A stretch of 64,000 nt of DNA from Ricinus communis. Lineage: Eukaryota > Streptophyta > Magnoliopsida > Malpighiales > Euphorbiaceae. Below, one piece after another: positions 37,362 to 50,600 of the stretch. A program made the position numbers and the translations under genes. Position 1 is the first letter of the stretch, and every line of letters starts with the position of its first letter. Where the stretch lies: the NCBI RefSeq assembly GCF_019578655.1, contig NC_063261.1:22423126-22487125 (forward strand). The letters run 5' to 3'. The notes beneath the pieces were generated by a model. It made no database searches. It was not told the DNA's origin and saw only the letters and a list, made by a program, of their open reading frames with translations.

Positions 37362-38796
37362 ATTATGGGCGGCGTTGAGGGTTTTTCTTTTTTAAATTTT
37401 AAGAGAGGTGAAATAGTAGGTAGTAAATGATAAAGTGTAAAATGTGTGGTAAAATGGGGATTTTGGAAAATTACGCAACTTACCTATTTGTCTGTCAATA
37501 TTTACGGTTTTATCCTTCTGATGATGATGACGTGGATTTTAAGTTTTGTTCGTGGTCCCTACTATTTCAAAGTTAACACTATTAATTATTCAATTTCTTT
37601 TTATGAAAAAAGTATACGACTTTGAGGTGCTAAAATATAATATCCGAAGTCATCTTTCAAGGTTGAAAGCGTTTTATTAAATTACAATTGTCTTCATTTT
37701 AATGCTGAAAGATATTCTTTTTTAATTATTTATGCCTTATAGATTACATTTTAATTGAGTTGACATGGTGTTTAGGGTTTTCTCTTCTTTTATCACCAAG
37801 GCTCTGATACCAATAGGGAGCCGAGAGCTGTTCAAGTGAAATATCATTCAAAGTTTGTTATTGGATCAAATTAGTTTAATTTAAATTCATTAATTATATT
37901 TAAAAATTAAATAAATTTAAGTTTTAGTTCATTTCCAGAAGTTGATTTAACTTTTCATTAATATATTAAAATAATATTAGAATTATTTTTTTTTTTAAAT
38001 AATAAGATATTTTTATTCTTATTTATGTTCTATTTAAATAATTATTTTTTTCATACCACTACTATTACCATCGCTCTATTTCTATGTTGTCGTATTTTTA
38101 TATTTGCTATCGCCATTAACACATCATTAAAATTAATAATTTATTAATAAATACTTAATTCATACTATTTTACACATAGTATAATATAATAATTAAATAT
38201 GATAAAAATTAGATTTATTTGACTTCAAAATAAAAATTATGAGCCTAATTAGTGATAAATTTACTAATTTTTTAATCAAATTGTCTATTTTTAAATAAGT
38301 GTTATAATAATGGAGTTTAATATTCATCTCAAGTCGAAATATCTTCTAAGAGAAAGAGCCACTACTAATCACATAACTTGAAAAGTCTTGATTTATAGGA
38401 TAAATTCAAGAAAATAAAATTATCTTCAATTCATACATTTGATCAAACAAAGTAGAAATTACAGTTAAAAAATATGTTAAATTTTAATTTTTAAATACGA
38501 ATTCATAAAAGAAAATATACTAAAATAGGAGCGAGGATCGAGCACAAAATTCTAAAGCTACAAACTTGAACCGGCCCGACTCTTGGACAAATATATTAAT
38601 GTCCAGAATTATTATCAAATTCTTAGGATTAGATTTTTTAATTTCGAAAAGAAGGAGATCAAAGTGTATAATATGATAAACTTCTGGGTGTTTTAGGGAT
38701 TAAACTATCTCTTTTCCCTCCTAAAAGCCACCGCCTCGAATAGTGTAGCACCGTTTTGATGAAGTCGATTATCGTTTAGTTATTGAGCTCTCAAAA
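37362..38796. other. Divergent promoter region between the trihelix and Tti2-like genes
   Basis: The two flanking genes point away from each other, so both promoters lie here. The middle is AT-rich. GCTCTGATACCA at 37801-37812 is the exact complement of a Met-tRNA primer-binding site and may be a trace of an old minus-strand LTR element; no LTR is recognisable beside it. Confidence 0.45.
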
Positions 38797-41700
38797 ATGT
38801 CACACTCTATCTCAAGCCTCCATATCCAACTAATTAAGTAAGCTCTCTTTTCTTCCCTCTATATTTATATATGTCACCTTTCTATTCAATTTCTTCTGAA
38901 AATATTCTCTGTAATTCAGGTTATCAAGTACAGTACTTAACTATCTATCAAAAGCAAACTACACAACACCAGAAGGCACGAATGTCTCTACAAAATCAAT
39001 ACTCGAATCACTCCTCTCTCATCAAAATCTTAATGCAGACCCACAAATTTCTGAAGCCCAGTTGCACAATTCAATAAAGGACTTTGCTTTAGCATGTGCT
39101 TTATTATCCTCTTCTCAATCCTCAAACCATGAATTACTCTCTTGGGTACCGCACGACCTGTCGTTCGTTGCCAGCTCAGCTTTTGTTGAGTTCTCGAGGT
39201 CTTATTGCAGGAGTGATTTTGGGGAGAGAAATGAGAAAAGGGTCAGTGAGATTTTGGGATTTGATTGTGGTTTGGTGAGTGAAGAGAAGAGATTGTTCGT
39301 GGAATTAATGCTTGAGGTCATGCCTTTGTTGAAAGAGAGTATCAAGGAAAGTTGTATTGATAAGTGTAGTGATGGTGATGAGATTTCAGCTGCTTCAGCT
39401 AGAGCTCCTGTTGGATTTGCTATTATTGCGGCTTTTCAGTTCAGATGGTTTGTTTCTCAGGTTTGAAATTATTATTATTATTATTATTTTTTTTTTTTTT
39501 GCGTCTATTTAATTGGTCTAATAGTGTAGTTTTAATGTTTACTTGTTTGTTTGTATGTTTTGATAGGTTGATTATCCACATTTGGGGAAGTTGTGTAATT
39601 TGGTTATTCCTTGTGGATTGACTGCTCTTGATCACTGGTCATCTGAGGTGAAAGTATGTATGTGCTTGGTCTTCTTATCGTATGCAATTTCTTGTCTTCT
39701 GGTTTCTAGTTTGCTTAAGTTGACCTTATGTTCATGGTCCCTGAAGAAAGAAAAAAGTGAACTTTTTAGTAAGTGTCTAGAGAATGGATTTGCTTTCCCT
39801 GATTTGATGTTGACAGTTCCCCAATCTGGATGTTTTAAAGATAAAGTGGCTATTAGTTTAAAGGATAGTAGCATGTTTCCTTTTGGTGTTTTTACATGAA
39901 GCAGTTGACAAGAATTCCGTCTGCTATTTTAATCATTTTGAGTTTTAGTTTTAGAGTGAATGATGAAAAATGGAAGACAGGTTCTTGAAATGAGTTGCTT
40001 AAACTCCACTTCCGATTTCCTGTATCTGCAGTTCATATTTATGAAAAGAATGATTCAGGGGGATAATATTAATATTTTTAAATTTAAAGTAGTATGCTCT
40101 TTTTTCTTTTACTGTTTCAGGGACAAGGCATGATTAGTTTTGTACATCTTGCAAGAAATGTGCATGCTACTGAACTTGGTTGGTATGAAGATGTGATTCT
40201 TGATGCGTGCTGCCAGAATATGGCTTCTGCTGATGAGATATGGCATCTTGTAGTTGAGATGTCGATACTTCTTGCGACTCATATCCAGCGTAGTAATCCC
40301 CGTAGTCCATGGTAAACAGATTGTCCGCCTGCTTAATTTTTACTATTAATTTGTTTTCCCAAGTTAAGATTTGCAGGTATTCTAACCTGCAAGATAGTAT
40401 ATATCAGACTTTTCTTTTTTAATAAGGGTGCATGCTAATGCAGGTTGCAGATAAGAGTAAAAAGCGCATTAGCTATATTACTATTGTGCAAACATATAAG
40501 AAATAAATTTTGGATTGCAAAAGGAGACATGATTTTTACTTCCTTAAGTAGGAATCATCTGCTTTGCACTCTCTTAAATCTTAATTCTTAATGATCTTTG
40601 TTTCTTGTGTAAATATGGCCTTCATCTTCTAAGTCTTTTGGTAGCATGGTAATGCACTTTATTAGCCACTAAATAATAGAATAAACTATACCATTGTTGA
40701 TTCTATGGTGCATGCATTTTCGGCTTTACAGATTTGAGAGAATACTCGATGAAATAGTAGGTCAAATTCACAAATTTCATAATTTGACAGTTCCTTATTT
40801 CCATTTGCCTTTTGTGCAGGTTTGAGAGGATACTCAATGAGATGTTAAGTCACTTGGAGCGCCAACCCAGGAATACAGATCGCCGCATTGCATGGCTTAC
40901 ATTTGTAGAGCCACTATTCCATGCTGTTGGTCTTGTCTTATTAGCTCATTTTAGGCGGGTTTTTCCACTTTTCTTTCAGTGGATGCATGCTGATGACAAT
41001 GAAACTGTTCTGCTGGTAAAAAAAAATTTTATTCAATAAGCACTGAGTTTCCTAGGATTTATGTATTATTCCACATGGCATCCTTTTTGGTAAAAGAGGT
41101 TCTTAATGATAATTGTCAACATAACAGAAAAGAGTTGTGTGGTTTTGGGTTGTCATCCATCAGTTGTTTTTCCTTTATTTCTTATTCATTCTAGCTTAGT
41201 GTCCAAATTGTTACTGTTTATTGGTGCAACGTCCATGCTTGAGCCTTTAGTTGGAATTTCTGTTGTTTTTCCTCTTTTTCCTTGTCTCTCTTGCATTTGG
41301 CTTATCAGGCCAAACTTTGTCCCCCATTTGTTTAGTTGGTTTCTTATTGATCTAGAACTGTTTTAAGATTTTCTTGAATAATGCTTTGAGGATGAATACA
41401 AGGACGTCTTGCTTTGTGTGCAGGTTCTGAAACAGGTCCAAACAGTAATAAGGTTAACGTGGATAAGGAACACAGCATATATTGAAAGGTGAACTAAGAA
41501 ATATTGTTTTTCTCTTTCATACTCTTAGGCTGCATTTAGAAATCTCATGGCATTGGCTTAGAATCATATTATTGTATTTGAAATTCAGAAATATAATGAT
41601 TTATATAGTTACATCGGGCTGTCAATTGCTGTCTGCATAATTTACTTCTAGATAATAAATAGTGTGTTTGCAATGTGCCTTTTTATAAATATAATGCACT

Positions 41701-42272
41701 TTTTGAACTCATTTATAGCTCAGATACTTGATGCTCTTCTGAAACAACCCTTGGTAGATTTAACTTCCCATGGAATGTCCCATGATCTTGCAGTCCTACA
41801 TCAGAACTTGCTAGTTTCTTCTTCTTCTTCTTCTTCCAGTTCCATTGGTTGCCAGTTTTTCCCTCAAGGATATGAATGACCTGGACTTGTGTTCAAAAAC
41901 CGAGTCTTAAGTCCAGATGTGTATATCTTACAAGTTAGGCGTACTATGTATCTTCATATTTCATTCATCTTATGTTCGTATTTCAGATTGGTGGATGAAC
42001 TTGTTGTGCTGTATAAGGAAGCAGCATTGAAAACAGCTCGTGAAGAAATCAGAACAAATGTTCTTGAGATATTGGTCTTGCTCCAGCAGTAAGTGTCATT
42101 TTATTTTATCTTCCCCATTTCTCAGCACTCTGCTCAGTTACTTTATTCTACTCATTTTCGTGTAATTCCTAGATGCAAGGGCCTGCAATTTCAATCTGCA
42201 TGGGACAAGCACAGGGATGATCCAAATTTGGCGAGTCTTAGTTCATCATTAACGTGCGATATTGCTGCCTAA
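38797..42272 (+). CDS. ARM-repeat protein, Tti2 (TELO2-interacting protein 2)-like
   Basis: Eight exons, 38797-38837, 38920-39460, 39567-39653, 40121-40311, 40820-41015, 41424-41488, 41987-42088 and 42173-42272, give 440 aa with matching phases and GT-AG sites. The protein is made of amphipathic helices without membrane segments, in line with HEAT/ARM repeats. The central part (FPLFFQWMHADDNETVLLVLKQVQTVIRLTW, split here as FPLFFQWMHADDNE and VLKQVQTVIRLTW in separate exons) resembles the Tti2 family. In yeast and animals Tti2 works with Tel2 and Tti1 as a co-chaperone for PI3K-like kinases such as TOR and ATM; a similar plant role is inference. From memory the Arabidopsis counterpart is At2g39910, annotated only as ARM-repeat. 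The intron between exons 6 and 7 holds an additional open stretch (41720-41879) that does not splice in frame from exon 6. Confidence 0.85.
40731..40775 (+). repeat. Partial copy of exon 5 inside the preceding intron
   Basis: After an acceptor-like TTTACAG, the sequence ATTTGAGAGAATACTCGATG parallels the true exon 5 start GTTTGAGAGGATACTCAATG at 40820, then diverges and runs into an in-frame TAG. It lies 89 bases upstream of the real exon and is flanked by ordinary intron sequence. It looks like a decayed local duplication that could act as a decoy splice acceptor. Confidence 0.7.
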
Positions 42273-43613
42273 GCAGAGGTCTTTCAGAGTTATTCCATTC
42301 AAGAGGGGTAGACAACACCATAAGATTTTGCCATGCATTGGAGATGCTGCTTGGTCCATACTGGGCAGCCCCTTCCCCTCTGAATCATAATTGCCAAAGG
42401 GGTTGGTAATAACAGGTATCAGTTTAAGAAAACTATCTGTAAGGACTAAGAAAAGGGTAATTCATATTCATTAAAATCACAAAAGAAACCTAGAAAGATT
42501 GTCAAAAAAGTAGCAAGAGAATTCCAAGGTAGTTGGCTTTTATTTATTTAATTAATTTTTCTTCACTTTCCAGATTAGAAGCACAGATATTTAAAATAAA
42601 TCAATGCTTTTAATCTTTTTTCCTTCTAACGACACTTATCCATTTGGAACAAGTATATGTTATGTTTATACCTGGACTTTTAACATATAGGTTCTTTTTT
42701 AAAGAAGTCTCTGAGCTGAATGGTCATTTCTTTTCATGGAATTCGTCTCATTTGGGTAACCCTCGGGGTACCCTTTGGCTTGATAGATAGTGGTCGAGTT
42801 TTAGTGTGGATGTTGATCAAATTTTATGTCTTCTTAATTTTGAGCCTGTCAAGAAGCATAACTATCTTCGTTTCTTTCTGCAAGACAAAGCAAGCATCCC
42901 AACCAAAAGGTAGAAACCTCTTACCCTTATATGTAGAAATTAGATGCAATTAGGTATGTAACTCCTTCATTTTCGACATGATCAATTAAGAAAGACGAGC
43001 CCTCAATTTAACAATAAAGTTTAATTTCCAAAGTTTTTTTACCCATTTCATTCTACTATTGCCTACATCCGCCTTTAGAATTAGAATGAATATTAATCGC
43101 TTTTTGATGCCTTGATTAAGAAAAGACAGATCATATTTATGGTATATGAAAGGAAGAAAGGATAATTAGACCTAAGCTAAACCACCATAAGATGACACAC
43201 ATGGTATTAAAAATTTGGAGGTATTTCGTTTTTTCATTAATTAATCAATATGGCGAATGTCAATAACAAACTGATTCTGTAGAGACCCAATTCTACAAAG
43301 ATTTTTCCTGAAAGAATAAAAAGGATAAAATGATATTCCTCGACAACCCCTAGCTGGGAATAATAGAGATAAATCAGTCACTTATTTTGAGTTTTCTACT
43401 TCTTGCTAATCCTGCACTTGTTGCTGATACAAATGGAGTCCCAGCTTCCATGTAAGCTAACAAAAAAATATATATATAGGATTCAGAGGGCACAATCCGT
43501 GGCGCTATTCACCACCCAAGCTTGCTCCCCAAGAAAGTTTGCTGCTGTTCTCAGGCACCAATGGAAACAAAATATGTGAAATGTATAGATTGATGTTTTC
43601 AGACAATGAAGAA
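42273..43613. other. Convergent 3' flanks of the Tti2-like and translocator genes
   Basis: Two genes converge on this 1.3-kb gap, so both 3' UTRs lie here. No other gene is seen. Confidence 0.55.
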
Positions 43614-46600
43614 TCATTTGCTTCTTTTCTTTGCTTCACTGTAAAGGATCACTCCCATGACTGTGAGCGAGTAACCAAGCATTCCAGTAACAGATACTGG
43701 ATTTCTGAAAATTAAAATTGAAACAACAACAGCCACAGCTCCTTTTGCATTCCCTAGAACCTGAAAGATCAACAACAATTTTAATCCCAAAGCACAAGGA
43801 GGCCTTCAATAAAATATCTTCAAAAATGATGCAGAAACACAAAGTTTAATAGGAATTAAGAACAAAGAAAAAACATTCGAGTGCTTCAAAAATTTCAAAA
43901 TTCAATGACTCCCGCCAAATGCAATTGACGAAAATCTGTAGCTCAATGATTATGAGAATGAAAAATGTTGATAAACTGCGGAAATGATTTTATGCATGTA
44001 TATTAACCCTGCTCAACTGAAGGTCAGATAAAATGAGTCCTGTTTCTCAAAGCCAATCCACAAATCTTCAGTAGTTCTCATACATTCATTCTTATCCTAT
44101 CAGGTATGGAGCCAAAAGTATTTTGTTTCACAGTGAACTCTGCATTTCTCAGTCATACCGAGGGCTTCCCTTCTCGCTTCCTAAAAGATTTATCCATATC
44201 ATCTCTTTTTTCTTTCTTTTTCTTTTGTTCCTCATTTCTAGTAAAACTAAAAAATAGTTTTCATACTGCAGCTTAAGAACTTGCCAAAGCAAACTGCTAA
44301 ATACATTAATAGCTAACTTTCCTAGATGAGCTATGTGCCCTCCCGCCACAAGCACCAGGATCAAAACAAAAGTTTGCTCACAAGAAAAAGTCAAAAAGGA
44401 CATAAGAGATTAGATTCTTCAACATAATCCAGCACCCAGACATTTTAGCTCTCAACTCATCTTACATCATATGATAGCTGATACATCAATTTTGACTAAT
44501 ACTTTCAGATAACTTATTCCAGAAAGTCCAATCTGCATGCTGAACATCAAACAAAAATTGCAGTGACTAGTCCAGCATGATAAAATTACATGAGATCCCC
44601 AGCCTCCTGATTCCTAGATAGATTTCCACCAAAATTCTAATTTTTACAACCTTTTCCAACAAGATAAAATAAGAAAAGGTTTTAGCAGAAATGAGATGCT
44701 TACTGCACCTCAAAACCATTGAATCCCTAAACCTAATTCCAAAGGCCAGACTTTAGAGTTTCTTAAAATGATCACAAAACATTCCAAATCCAAACTATAT
44801 CCCTTAAAAAAGACTAGTCCAACAAGCTAATGCTGAAAAGGCATCATTGTCATTGCTATCAAAGTCTCCTTGCCCAAAACAAATGATCTACTTTAACTAT
44901 CCCAAATTCATAAGTTGAACTTTCTAGAACTTTGTCAGACCAATTCCCTATCAGACATGAGTCATTGTTCAAAAAATTAGATTTTGACTAGAATTTCACA
45001 TAAAAAAGGAAGGCAACTTCGGGACGATAGAGATACCAACAAGGAATTATATGCAAGAAAGCAGAAGCTCTTGCAAGTGTATTACAATGGCAGAAGCAGG
45101 ATCTAGAAACAAAAAAGGAAAAAGAAGAAGACCAATTCACAACAGCAGCTGACATTTTTGGTATAACCACACAAACGATAGACACCAAATGCATTTTAAA
45201 GCCCCAAATAAGTATCGTCATATTATATCAAATCCCATAAGTAACCACTGAAATATATTTCAGCTTGTTAATCATCTTTCAAACTAGAATCATCCAACAC
45301 TATGGATTTTCCAGCAAATGACTACCAGCATGCAAGATCAAGCAAGTATGCAAATGCTTACAATCTGCTAACATGTAGTAGATATTAAAACTACTAAACT
45401 AGCACCCAGACATTGTGTGGCTCTTAAGGAGAGACCAGGACTGAGGTTTTGCACTGATAAAATTTACTGGAAAAGAAAAATAAGTGAAAGAAATAGAAAA
45501 ATAATGCATTGCAAGGACAATATGTCAAATCGGTTTTACAATGGTTTACATAATGTCTCATGCTTCAAACTAAATTCAGCACCCTGAATGATTAAACTAC
45601 ATTCTTTTTGCCAGGTAAACAAATATTTGATTGATTAAGAACCGCTCTTTGTATAAAACAAGTAATTAGCAAAATTAACTTCTGTTTGGGGATAAAAATA
45701 ATTAAAACAAGCATCTCCAAAAAAGCAAGGCATACCTGTAGAGTCAAAGCACTTGTGTGTTTTGTGACCAAGAAATTGGTCAAATTCACAAAATACGCCA
45801 GTGCTGAGTTGAATAATAAGTACCAGATAATCTTGATATTATCTCTTGCAAGAGCCAGTGTAATACCAACCACATTATCTTCCATAATAAGAGTTGCAGG
45901 GAGTAAAAACACAACAGCTATGGGAGCCATGTATAGGAGGAGGTTCATAGAATTCAGCTTCTCCCTATAAAATAGTATACAAGCTTTTCAGGAGCTATTT
46001 CCACTTTCAGATCATTTACAAGCATGAAAGATCTACAACCTACAACAATTATTTAAATCATTAAGAAAATGCCAAGAAAGAAGACAGAACAGAAAGATCC
46101 TTACCCCTCAGAAGAAAGTAAAATCCCTTGCAGCACTGATTTCAATGCCCTTGCAGCTGTAGCAGCAATACACATAATGAACCCAAATAGATGAAAGCTT
46201 GGTTCACCCTGTGGCCAGAGAAAAGTGATGAATAACTATTAGGCTGACACATTATCAAAGTAGCTTAACTTTTTCTAAGAACAAAAGCAATAGCACTTAT
46301 GACATTCCAGATCTGTTTTAGAAAGAGAAAATCGTTCAATTTGTAGATGGTACCTTCATATACAAGAATCAAACAAATCCCAGAGTCCTACAATAGCTTA
46401 CCTCCAGTTTCAAGACAATGTAATGTACTACAATCAACCCAGAAAGCTATTTTCTTTATTCTTCATCATTTCACATAGAAGCTTCACTCATTTTTTTTCT
46501 TAACATTACTGGACGTCTCCTAGCAACCTAATCATATACTCAAAGCCCAATTTCAACAACACCCACCACTAATTCAGTTCAAAAAAGTCAAACAACTCCA

Positions 46601-46761
46601 CTAAAAACTTAAGTAAAACCCATCAACCATTGAAATCATGAGAAACCAATCACCAATTCATATACATCCAAACTAATTTCTGACAATAAAAAGCAATAAA
46701 ATTTATCAACAATCAAATTAAAACTCATTTCAACATTCGCATAACTAAAACAGCAATAATG

Positions 46762-46813
<52 letters not shown>

Positions 46814-47277
46814 CCGAAAATGAAAAGAGTACATACCCCACTGGCAATGATAACTCCAGTAACAACAGGAACCAAGGTAACATAAGTAAGCCAAGCCTCT
46901 CTCTTAAAGGTCATCAAATAAGCAAAAACAGCAGTGAAAAACGGTGTCGTAGCACCAATAGCTTGATTAAAAGAAACAGGAAGAAACCGTAAAGAAATAT
47001 TACCAAAAACAACAGAGACACAAAAAACTAGACTTAAAGCAGAGATCTTTAAAAATTGAAGACGAGAACGAATAGTTTGCATAGGAACCATTTTCATCCA
47101 AGCAATAGCAACATAACTTAATAAACTACAAGCAGTCATATGACACATAGTTAAAAAGATTGGATATTTAAATCCATAATTGCTCAATAAGTACTTGTTC
47201 AGTAACAATACGCCTATATTTGAGGAGTACCATGATGTTACTAAACCTATTGTGAAGAAACGTGATGTGGGTTTCAT
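43614..47277 (-). CDS. Sugar-phosphate / nucleotide-sugar translocator family protein (At3g11320-like)
   Basis: Four exons in transcript order, 46837-47277, 46105-46208, 45736-45964 and 43614-43760, encode 306 aa. The last intron is long (about 2 kb). The protein is a member of the drug/metabolite transporter superfamily, TPT/NST branch, with about ten membrane helices. It has no plastid transit peptide: it begins [20 protein letters not shown] directly in the first helix, which points to the Golgi or ER rather than the chloroplast envelope. Family landmarks are [22 protein letters not shown] (here split: [11 protein letters not shown] and [11 protein letters not shown]), the [11 protein letters not shown] block, and a C-terminal di-basic KKRSK tail that could be an ER/Golgi signal. 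Relatives transport UDP-sugars (uronic acids, arabinose, galactose); the substrate here cannot be told from sequence. Intact. Confidence 0.92.
46765..46808. repeat. (TA)n microsatellite in translocator intron 1
   Basis: About 22 TA dinucleotides, 28 bases from the 3' boundary of exon 1 on the transcript strand (donor at 46836). Confidence 0.95.
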
Positions 47278-47621
47278 TGTGTTTCTTTTTTTCTTTGTTT
47301 GGGTGGGATTGAGATCTGGGTTTGTGATGACTTTTTGATCCGACGGTAGAGATTTGAAATGGGTTTTGTTATGGATCTGGAAATAGAAATGGGTTGTTAA
47401 TGGAGTTTGGTGGGTCTTTTTCCATGGATCTGTGAAATAGAGAACGAGAAAATCATAAAACTTCTTTTAGGGAGGGAGGGAGAGAGAGAGAGGAATTCAA
47501 TTCTAGAGAGGGAAAGTTTGGAGGGAATTGGAATTGGAATTGGGTATTGGGTATTGGATTAGGGAGAGAATAATGTGAGTTATTTTTCTCCTGTGTAAAG
47601 AGAGAACTTTGAGCAGAAGAG

Positions 47622-47661
47622 AGGAGGAGGAGGAGGAGGAGGAGGAAGAGGAAGAAGAAGA
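47622..47661. repeat. (GGA/TCC)n purine tract upstream of the translocator gene
   Basis: An imperfect run of GGA and GAA triplets. On the transcript strand it is a TCC/TTC pyrimidine tract 345-385 bases before the start codon, within the probable 5' UTR or core promoter; such Y-rich tracts are common at plant transcription starts. Confidence 0.8.
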
Positions 47662-50600
47662 GGTGGCAAACGCGTGAGGAAGGAAGGGGGATTTTAATTA
47701 ATACTATCATTTGTTTATTTGTATTTTCTTATTTGCTTAGAAAAAACTTATTTATTTTTATTTTAATTGATTGTTTTTATTATTATTATTATTATTTGTT
47801 TTTAGTGTATAGTATAAGGAAAGGTATAGTTTGACTTTTTGAGTATAATTAGGTTTAGACTAGTTTTACAGAATTATTAAGGAAAAATAAAGGAGATAAT
47901 TCATAAATGAGAATGATAAAATTGGAACTTAAGATTAACTTCTTTTAAATATATATTTACATTTATACCAAAGATATGATATTACATTGGGGTTATCTAA
48001 TAAAGAATTTGGAATTGAAGAAAATTATAAGAACACATTAATAAGGATTTCTTTTATTATTATTAGTTGGCTCCTATTGAAGTTGAAACTCAATAAAAGA
48101 TGGTTCTCCTATCAATTTTATATATATTATTAATTTTAGTGGAAAAATAACAATTATTTTTTATAATTTAATTCACAAATACTAATTATAAATAGTAAAG
48201 TGAATTATTTTCTCAAAAGTTACTATTTTTACCATAGAAGCTTTATTATCTTACCACTTCTTTTTCAAAAAGTCAAAAATAGAAGAAGTGAAATACAGTA
48301 GATAGGGAACTTTTTATAGAAAGAAAAAAAGTTTAGTATATGAATAAAATCATATTTTTTACTATATATACTTCAATTTGGATGTAAACCAATGATAATC
48401 TTTTTTATTTATTTTTCTTGCATTTTTTTAATTTTTTTTAACCAAAAATAGAATCTAATAAAGAAAGCTCTCTTCCTCCTGCCAATTGTTGCTCTATTAT
48501 CAAAACAAACAAACCATATACAAATCCAAATAGAAACAAAGGATAACATATAGTGTACCTTTAATTTGTATTTTATTCATCATACAATAAAAATAATAAT
48601 AACAATAATTATTAAAACATAAACTAAAGGAAACCCAAAAAAATCAGGTAAAAATTTAATAAAATAAAAATAAAAAATAAAAATTAGGTAGAATGTCAAT
48701 AATCTTGGTGCTATGACTTGAAAGAGATCCATTGGAATCCACGGGTACCAATTCCATTCAATTAGAACCCATAGTCCACGTAGGACACTCGAGCTCAACA
48801 CGTTTTGAAGACTATTTTATAGATTAAAAAATTACAGGTCAGGCCTGCTGCACTATAACAGAGGTCGGTCCAAAATCCAAATCTAATTTTATTATTAATT
48901 TGGGTACAATTTTCGAATATATAAATATACAAATATACAACATGTGTTTTTCTTTTATGTCATGCAAAAAATATAAAATCCCCATTTAAATAGAAAAAAA
49001 AAGGGAAAAAGACTATTTACATGACTCAAATGCCATATTAATTATATATATTTTTGAATTAATAATTATTAATTGGTTAAAGAAAAAATTAGTAGGTTTT
49101 GGTGGAGCCCACTTAATCCATATATAATTGCCCCACTAAGCTTCTATTATTTTGGAGGTAATCACGTTTATTGTTGGATTATCCGGACATTATAGGCATA
49201 TAAGTCTATTTTCTATTAACTTTATGTGATAAAATTATAGATATCGGAGTATGTATATATATAGTTGAATACCAGATTAGCAATATCACCGAAAATTATT
49301 TAATTACTATGGAGTACTCTTAGCCTCTAATTCTTATGTAGTTAACAAAATATCTCAAGCTGTCCATATAAGAGAGCTGGAATAATGGATTTTTTGGTAC
49401 GTCGGTCAATAAATTTAAGCGCTATACTTTAGTAATTTTCTTCATACTATAAGATAATCCTTTTCCTCAGCTTCAATTAAGAAACAGTGTGATTTATATT
49501 TTTCTACATATAAAAATATTAAATAAATTATGAATTTATATTTTTCCATATTATATTTATGAGTAAAATAAATTCCGCCATTGAAATTAAAATTAAAAAA
49601 TATAAATATACATATATAATATATATGAGGTTGGAGGCAAGCAATTCACGATGCTTGGCCTAAACTTGTAATTGGTCCTAACCTACCATATATTATTCTT
49701 GTGATCAGAAATCATTTGATTATTTTATTTATATTTTATCAGTGGTAGTTAAAGAATCTATTATCACACTTTAATTTAACTTTTGTCAACTGTTAGAGAC
49801 GGAGAGTTTCTAAGAGATAATAAATGTTAATCTCTGTGATTAGCAGTGTTAACCGGTTTCTCCAAAGTCTACTCCATACTCCATACTCCATCAACGCTCA
49901 CTTTCCTTGCAGACCCAGCCAGCCCCTTTTTCTTTTAATCACGCACCCATCATTCATTCGCCAATGACGGTACCTTGGTAGGCATCTTCATCCAACAAAA
50001 GGTTCCTTTAAAATTTCAGGCCACATGCTTCTTCTTTTTTTGGAATTACGGACGAGAAGTGCCAGATTTATACTTAATATTTTAATGTAAGTTAAGATAT
50101 GTATCTGTTATGAAACTAGGCCTGTAAATGCAAGTCATATGCTTCTTTATTGAAAACCTTCCAATACAATTTTGAACATAATCGATACTTCCACAGCAAT
50201 CTGCTCTTCTAGACAAATATCTTTCTTTTCTTTCTTTTCTCAACACACTTCTGTCGTTTTCAACATTATTGACCTGATAAGTTCAAACCAAAGTGGAGTG
50301 GCTTCTAACGAGTTGGGCACTTTGCATTTAAAGAAAGAAAGAAATAAAGGGGCAATAAATGCCAGAATCTTTCACAAAAAAATAAATGAATAATGTCTAA
50401 ACAAAAATGACTCGAGAAAAGTTGGCAAGTCCTAAAGCAACTAATCTGTCGGTGGTGGGAACATAAATGTTGACATACTTTCAAGACTCGGAACACACTA
50501 ACATGACGAGATGACATCTGGATCGTTTTTATTGTATTAAATATTGGCTTAATTGCTAAATAAATTTTCTATTTTGAGCTTGCTTTAAATTTTCCAACTT

